From contig NZ_QUQV01000002.1 of NCBI RefSeq assembly GCF_003400205.1, positions 372,001 to 436,000 on the forward strand: a stretch of 64,000 nt of DNA, in the 5' to 3' direction. Of the stretch, positions 61,114 to 64,000 are shown piece after piece (the stretch's first letter is position 1; every line of letters begins with the position of its first letter). The position numbers and the translations under genes were made by a program. A model generated the notes under the pieces. The model did not search any database, had not been told where the DNA came from, and worked only from the letters and a program-made list of their open reading frames with translations. Origin of the DNA: Bacillus sp. HNG. Lineage in GTDB: Bacteria; Bacillota; Bacilli; Bacillales; Bacillaceae_L.

Positions 61114-62544
61114 TCACACCAATACAGGAGTATTTATTTTTAAGTATTCCAGAACCTTTTTAACCGCTTCTTCGCCTTGGTCAATACAATCAGGTAGCCC
61201 TAGACCCTCGTATGAGCTTCCTGCTAAAAAGACGCCTGGTAAATGTTCAGTAACATTCTTCTTTACATACTCTACCCGGTCTTTATGACCAACCGTATAT
61301 TGTGGCATTGCATCTTTCCATCTAGTTACGATTGAAAATTCAGGTTGATCTGTGATGTTCATGGTTTTGTTCAAATCATCGAGTACCACTTTGATAATTT
61401 CCTCGTCTGATTGATCTACAATAGCTTCGTCTCCTGCTTTTCCAACATAGCAGCGGAGTAACACTTTTCCTTTAGGTGTTGTATGTGGCCACTTTTTATG
61501 TGTCCAAGTAACTGCCGTAATAATATAATCATTATTTCGGGATACAACAAAGCCAGTTCCATCAATGTCCTTTTTAATCGCTTCTTCAGGGAATGCCATT
61601 GCTACGGTTGCAACTGATGTTGATGGCATATCCTTAAAGCTATCGAAAAAGGAATATTGATTAAAAATGGACTGCGTCACATGGTGTGGAGTTGCAACAA
61701 CTACACTATCAGCTGTCATTTCCTCACCATTATTTAGCTTTATCAGATACTGATGGTTATGTTTTTCAATACCTTCGACTTTAATTCCTTTAAACACGGT
61801 ACCTGGCTCTAGCTTCGCTTCAATTGCATCAATAAATGACTGTAATCCAGTAGTAACCGTTAAGAATTGTCCTTTTGGTGCCGATTTTGCCTCCCCATTA
61901 GGCTTTGGTTTTGGTGGTGTTGTTTGCTTCATTCCTAAGATTAGGCTTCGGTATTTTTGCTCAACTTGATAAAATTGAGGGAAAGTCGACATCAAGCTTA
62001 ATTGGTCAATGTCCCCGGCATAAATTCCAGAAAGTAATGGTTCAATGAGGTTCTCAACGACCTCATCACCAAGTCTTCTTCTAAAAAATTGTCCAAGTGA
62101 TTGATCGCCCTTTCCAGGTGTTCGTGGCAATACAAAATCCATTGCCGCTCTCAATTTTCCTATCGGAGTGAACAAACCTGTTGTTATGAACGGACCAATT
62201 TGGGTTGGGATCCCCATAATCGATCCACCAGGCATTGGATGGAGCTTTCCATTTACAAGAACATATGATTTACCAGCAGTATTATTGACCAATTTATCCC
62301 CTAGACCGACCTCATTGACAAGTCGTGAGGCACTTTTTTTCCTTGCTAAAAAGGAATCCGGACCTCTTTCAATCACAAAGCCATCACGTTCAACGGTCTG
62401 CACTTTTCCACCTAATCGATGGCTTGCTTCCAAAAGTGTACAATTGATATCTAAGCCCTTCTCCTTTGTTTCTTTTTGGAGATAATAAGCTACTGTTAAA
62501 CCAGTAATCCCACCACCTATTACGACTACTTTTTGATTACTCAC
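61114..62544 (-). CDS. hemY: Protoporphyrinogen/coproporphyrinogen oxidase HemY (CgoX)
   Basis: FAD-dependent oxidase of the Gram-positive coproporphyrin-dependent heme pathway (476 residues), making coproporphyrin III from coproporphyrinogen III. The N-terminal FAD fold reads VVVIGGGITGLTVAYYL, followed by EASHRLGGKVQT, and the C-terminal FAD contact is LAGSSYEGLGLPDCIDQG. It belongs to hemE-hemH-hemY, but here 248 bases including repeat D separate it from hemH. Confidence 0.95.
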   Translation of the reverse strand: MSNQKVVVIGGGITGLTVAYYLQKETKEKGLDINCTLLEASHRLGGKVQTVERDGFVIERGPDSFLARKKSASRLVNEVGLGDKLVNNTAGKSYVLVNGKLHPMPGGSIMGIPTQIGPFITTGLFTPIGKLRAAMDFVLPRTPGKGDQSLGQFFRRRLGDEVVENLIEPLLSGIYAGDIDQLSLMSTFPQFYQVEQKYRSLILGMKQTTPPKPKPNGEAKSAPKGQFLTVTTGLQSFIDAIEAKLEPGTVFKGIKVEGIEKHNHQYLIKLNNGEEMTADSVVVATPHHVTQSIFNQYSFFDSFKDMPSTSVATVAMAFPEEAIKKDIDGTGFVVSRNNDYIITAVTWTHKKWPHTTPKGKVLLRCYVGKAGDEAIVDQSDEEIIKVVLDDLNKTMNITDQPEFSIVTRWKDAMPQYTVGHKDRVEYVKKNVTEHLPGVFLAGSSYEGLGLPDCIDQGEEAVKKVLEYLKINTPVLV

Positions 62545-62570
62545 TTAACATCGCCTTCTTTCAATCGGAT

Positions 62571-62770
62571 GTTCAAAAAGTTCGGTGAATATGACGCATC
62601 GAATTTCTGCGTTGGCTTGCTTCTTCGGTCCTCACGTATTAACTGCATACGCTCCGGTCCTCAAAGCTACGCCGCCTTGAAATTTCGACGAACAGGACGT
62701 GCTAGTGTCGACAATGCCACAGGATGTGGCGTTTTTGTCGACGCGGTCCTCTTCATCCTTCTTTTTGAAC
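62571..62770. repeat. Intergenic repeat family D, inside the hem operon
   Basis: A 200-base element bounded by GTTCAAAAAG and its exact inverse CTTTTTGAAC. The interior holds CCGGTCCTCAAAGCTACGCC, AACAGGACG and the palindromic module GCCACAGGATGTGGCG, also seen in repeat A copy 2. No gene is seen. It lies between hemH and hemY. Confidence 0.8.
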
Positions 62771-62792
62771 TTTATATAAACGTCTCTCTATA

Positions 62793-63725
62793 TTATTTGT
62801 GTAGTTCTTTTAAAACGACAGTTGCCAAACAATCGATAAATTCGGGTTTCGCATTTGGCATTTCTGGGCGGTAATAGCTTACACCTAGCTCCTCTGTTAC
62901 AACCTTACACTCGTAATCATTGTCATATAGAACTTCTAAGTGATCTGCAACGAAACCTACTGGGATGTAAACAAACGCTTTGTAGCCTTTTTCATTATAC
63001 AGGTCTCTCGTTAAATCTTGAACATCAGGACCTAACCATGGCTCAGGTGTATTTCCAGCACTTTGCCAGCCGATTTCAACATTTTTCACACCAGCTGCTT
63101 CTGCAATTAAATCAGCTGTTTCTTGTAATTGGCTTGGATATGGATCGCCTGCTGCTATGATCTTTTCAGGAAGGCTATGTGCTGAAACAATTAATACTGC
63201 ATGTTCACGTTCTTCTTCAGTCATTGAAGCAAAGGTTTGTTTCACCTGGTTTGCCCAGTACTCAATAAATTTAGGCTCTTTATACCAGCTTTCTACGGAT
63301 GTAATTGTCGGTCCGCCAAGATTTTCTGCCTCTTCTTTGGCACGGCCATTATAGGCTTTCACACTAAAGGTTGAAAAATGAGGTGCAAGGACAAGACTGA
63401 CTGCCTCCTCAATTCCATCTTCATGCATTTGTGCAACAGCATCCTCGATGAAAGGCTCGATATGTTTCAAGCCTTGGTACATTTTAAACTCAATGTCGTC
63501 TTGAATTTGATTTAAATGCTCTTCAAGTGCTTTAGCTTGTTCAGTTGTAATTTTTGCAAGTGGTGAAATTCCACCAATCGCTTCATAACGACTGCGCAAG
63601 TCTTCAAGCATTTCTGGTGATGGCTTGCGGCCATGACGAATATGCGTATAATACCGTTCAATATCTTCTTCTTTGTAGGGAGTGCCGTATGCCATTACGA
63701 GTAAACCCATTTTCTTTTTTGTCAT
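62793..63725 (-). CDS. hemH: Ferrochelatase HemH (coproporphyrin ferrochelatase CpfC)
   Basis: Inserts iron into coproporphyrin III in the Gram-positive heme route (310 residues, the usual Bacillus length). Marks are the start [17 protein letters not shown], the catalytic histidine in SAHSLPEKI (near residue 184), and the conserved GxGxxP-type segment GDPYPSQL. The ATG at 63725 follows GAGGTG by 6 bases; a GTG 9 bases earlier overlaps that site. It lies 24 bases after hemE. Confidence 0.95.
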   Translation of the reverse strand: MTKKKMGLLVMAYGTPYKEEDIERYYTHIRHGRKPSPEMLEDLRSRYEAIGGISPLAKITTEQAKALEEHLNQIQDDIEFKMYQGLKHIEPFIEDAVAQMHEDGIEEAVSLVLAPHFSTFSVKAYNGRAKEEAENLGGPTITSVESWYKEPKFIEYWANQVKQTFASMTEEEREHAVLIVSAHSLPEKIIAAGDPYPSQLQETADLIAEAAGVKNVEIGWQSAGNTPEPWLGPDVQDLTRDLYNEKGYKAFVYIPVGFVADHLEVLYDNDYECKVVTEELGVSYYRPEMPNAKPEFIDCLATVVLKELHK

Positions 63726-63749
63726 TAAATACACCTCAAAAAGACTAGA

Positions 63750-64000
63750 TTAATTTTGTTTTGAATATTCGTGGATGAATGTAGTTAGACGCTTTAGAGT
63801 CTCAGGTTTTACATCAGGGAATACACCATGTCCAAGATTGAAGATGTAACCCGGTTTCTGCATGCCTTGGTCTAAAATTTCTTTTGCTTTTTCTTCAATA
63901 ACTTCCCACGGAGCTAATAGAATAGCTGGATCAAGGTTTCCTTGAACTGGTTTTGTGACGCCAAGGTCCCTTGCTTTCATTATTGGGAGTCGCCAATCAA
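63750..64000 (-). CDS. hemE: Uroporphyrinogen decarboxylase HemE (5' end outside window)
   Basis: Only the C-terminal part (about 83 residues) is in the window. The frame stays open to the edge and reads [13 protein letters not shown], then [17 protein letters not shown] and [14 protein letters not shown], unmistakable HemE sequence. It is the first gene of hemE-hemH-hemY. The ATG visible at 63980 is an internal methionine, not the start. Confidence 0.95.
   Translation of the reverse strand, partial: DWRLPIMKARDLGVTKPVQGNLDPAILLAPWEVIEEKAKEILDQGMQKPGYIFNLGHGVFPDVKPETLKRLTTFIHEYSKQN

Overview
The window reads as chromosomal DNA of a low-GC, endospore-former-type Bacillaceae (Bacillus sensu lato). 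Gene content and order resemble the Bacillus subtilis stretch from hemEHY through the yhf genes and comK to yhjE-sipV and addB-addA-sbcD. The recognisable backbone, read from the right end, is hemE-hemH-hemY, yhfH, yhfI, lplJ, a yhfL-type acyl-CoA ligase, a yhfN-type M48 protease, comK/yhzC/yhjD, yhjE and a type I signal peptidase, then addB-addA-sbcD. Several accessory blocks have been placed into this backbone. No tRNA, rRNA, transposase, prophage or CRISPR array was seen.

Layout. 1-8.4 kb: recombination/repair genes sbcD (partial), addA and addB. 8.6-14 kb: a P-type Ca2+-type ATPase, a universal stress protein, an MFS transporter and a DUF2269-type membrane protein. 14-18.2 kb: a class I ribonucleotide reductase operon (nrdA-nrdB-flavodoxin) behind a cobalamin riboswitch with its own terminator, preceded by two NrdR-box-like sites. 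18.3-20 kb: two acetyltransferases and a VOC protein. 20.2-25.3 kb: a 1697-residue secreted nuclease/5'-nucleotidase. 25.6-42.3 kb: a large cluster with two acyl-CoA ligases, two divergent KAS III-like enzymes, an SDR, an alpha/beta hydrolase, a MaoC hydratase, a complete LivKGFHM importer, a 59-residue small protein, a TetR regulator and a 1078-residue STAND ATPase/BTAD regulator. 42.5-52.6 kb: signal peptidase, DedA/TVP38-like protein, S9 peptidase, comK neighbourhood, glyoxylate shunt (aceB-aceA) and the M48 protease. 52.7-64 kb: T-box-controlled argS, an alkyltransferase-like protein, azlCD, echA, a FadR-box-controlled acyl-CoA ligase, lplJ, yhfI, yhfH and hemY-hemH-hemE (partial).

The most interesting part is the 25.6-42.3 kb cluster. 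It has the logic of importing an organic acid or branched compound, activating it with CoA and processing it with hydratase, reductase, hydrolase and thiolase-fold enzymes; the substrate cannot be read from sequence. Two transcription units in it (livK and the distal CoA ligase) carry the same promoter architecture: two TGTAACT heptamers with a 4-bp spacer, ending exactly 9 bp before a -10-like hexamer. That is the layout bound by SARP/BTAD-type activators, and a BTAD regulator is encoded at the upstream end of the cluster. This looks like a coherent, possibly undescribed regulon.

A second theme is intergenic repeats. At least four families (called A-D here) lie between genes. Two A copies, two B copies and two C copies have conserved ends or cores and variable interiors, and one A copy appears to be a mosaic of A, C and D pieces. 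They lie inside the liv operon, inside the hem operon and directly at the 3' end of the secreted nuclease gene, where the repeat may have cut off the C terminus and supplied a terminator.
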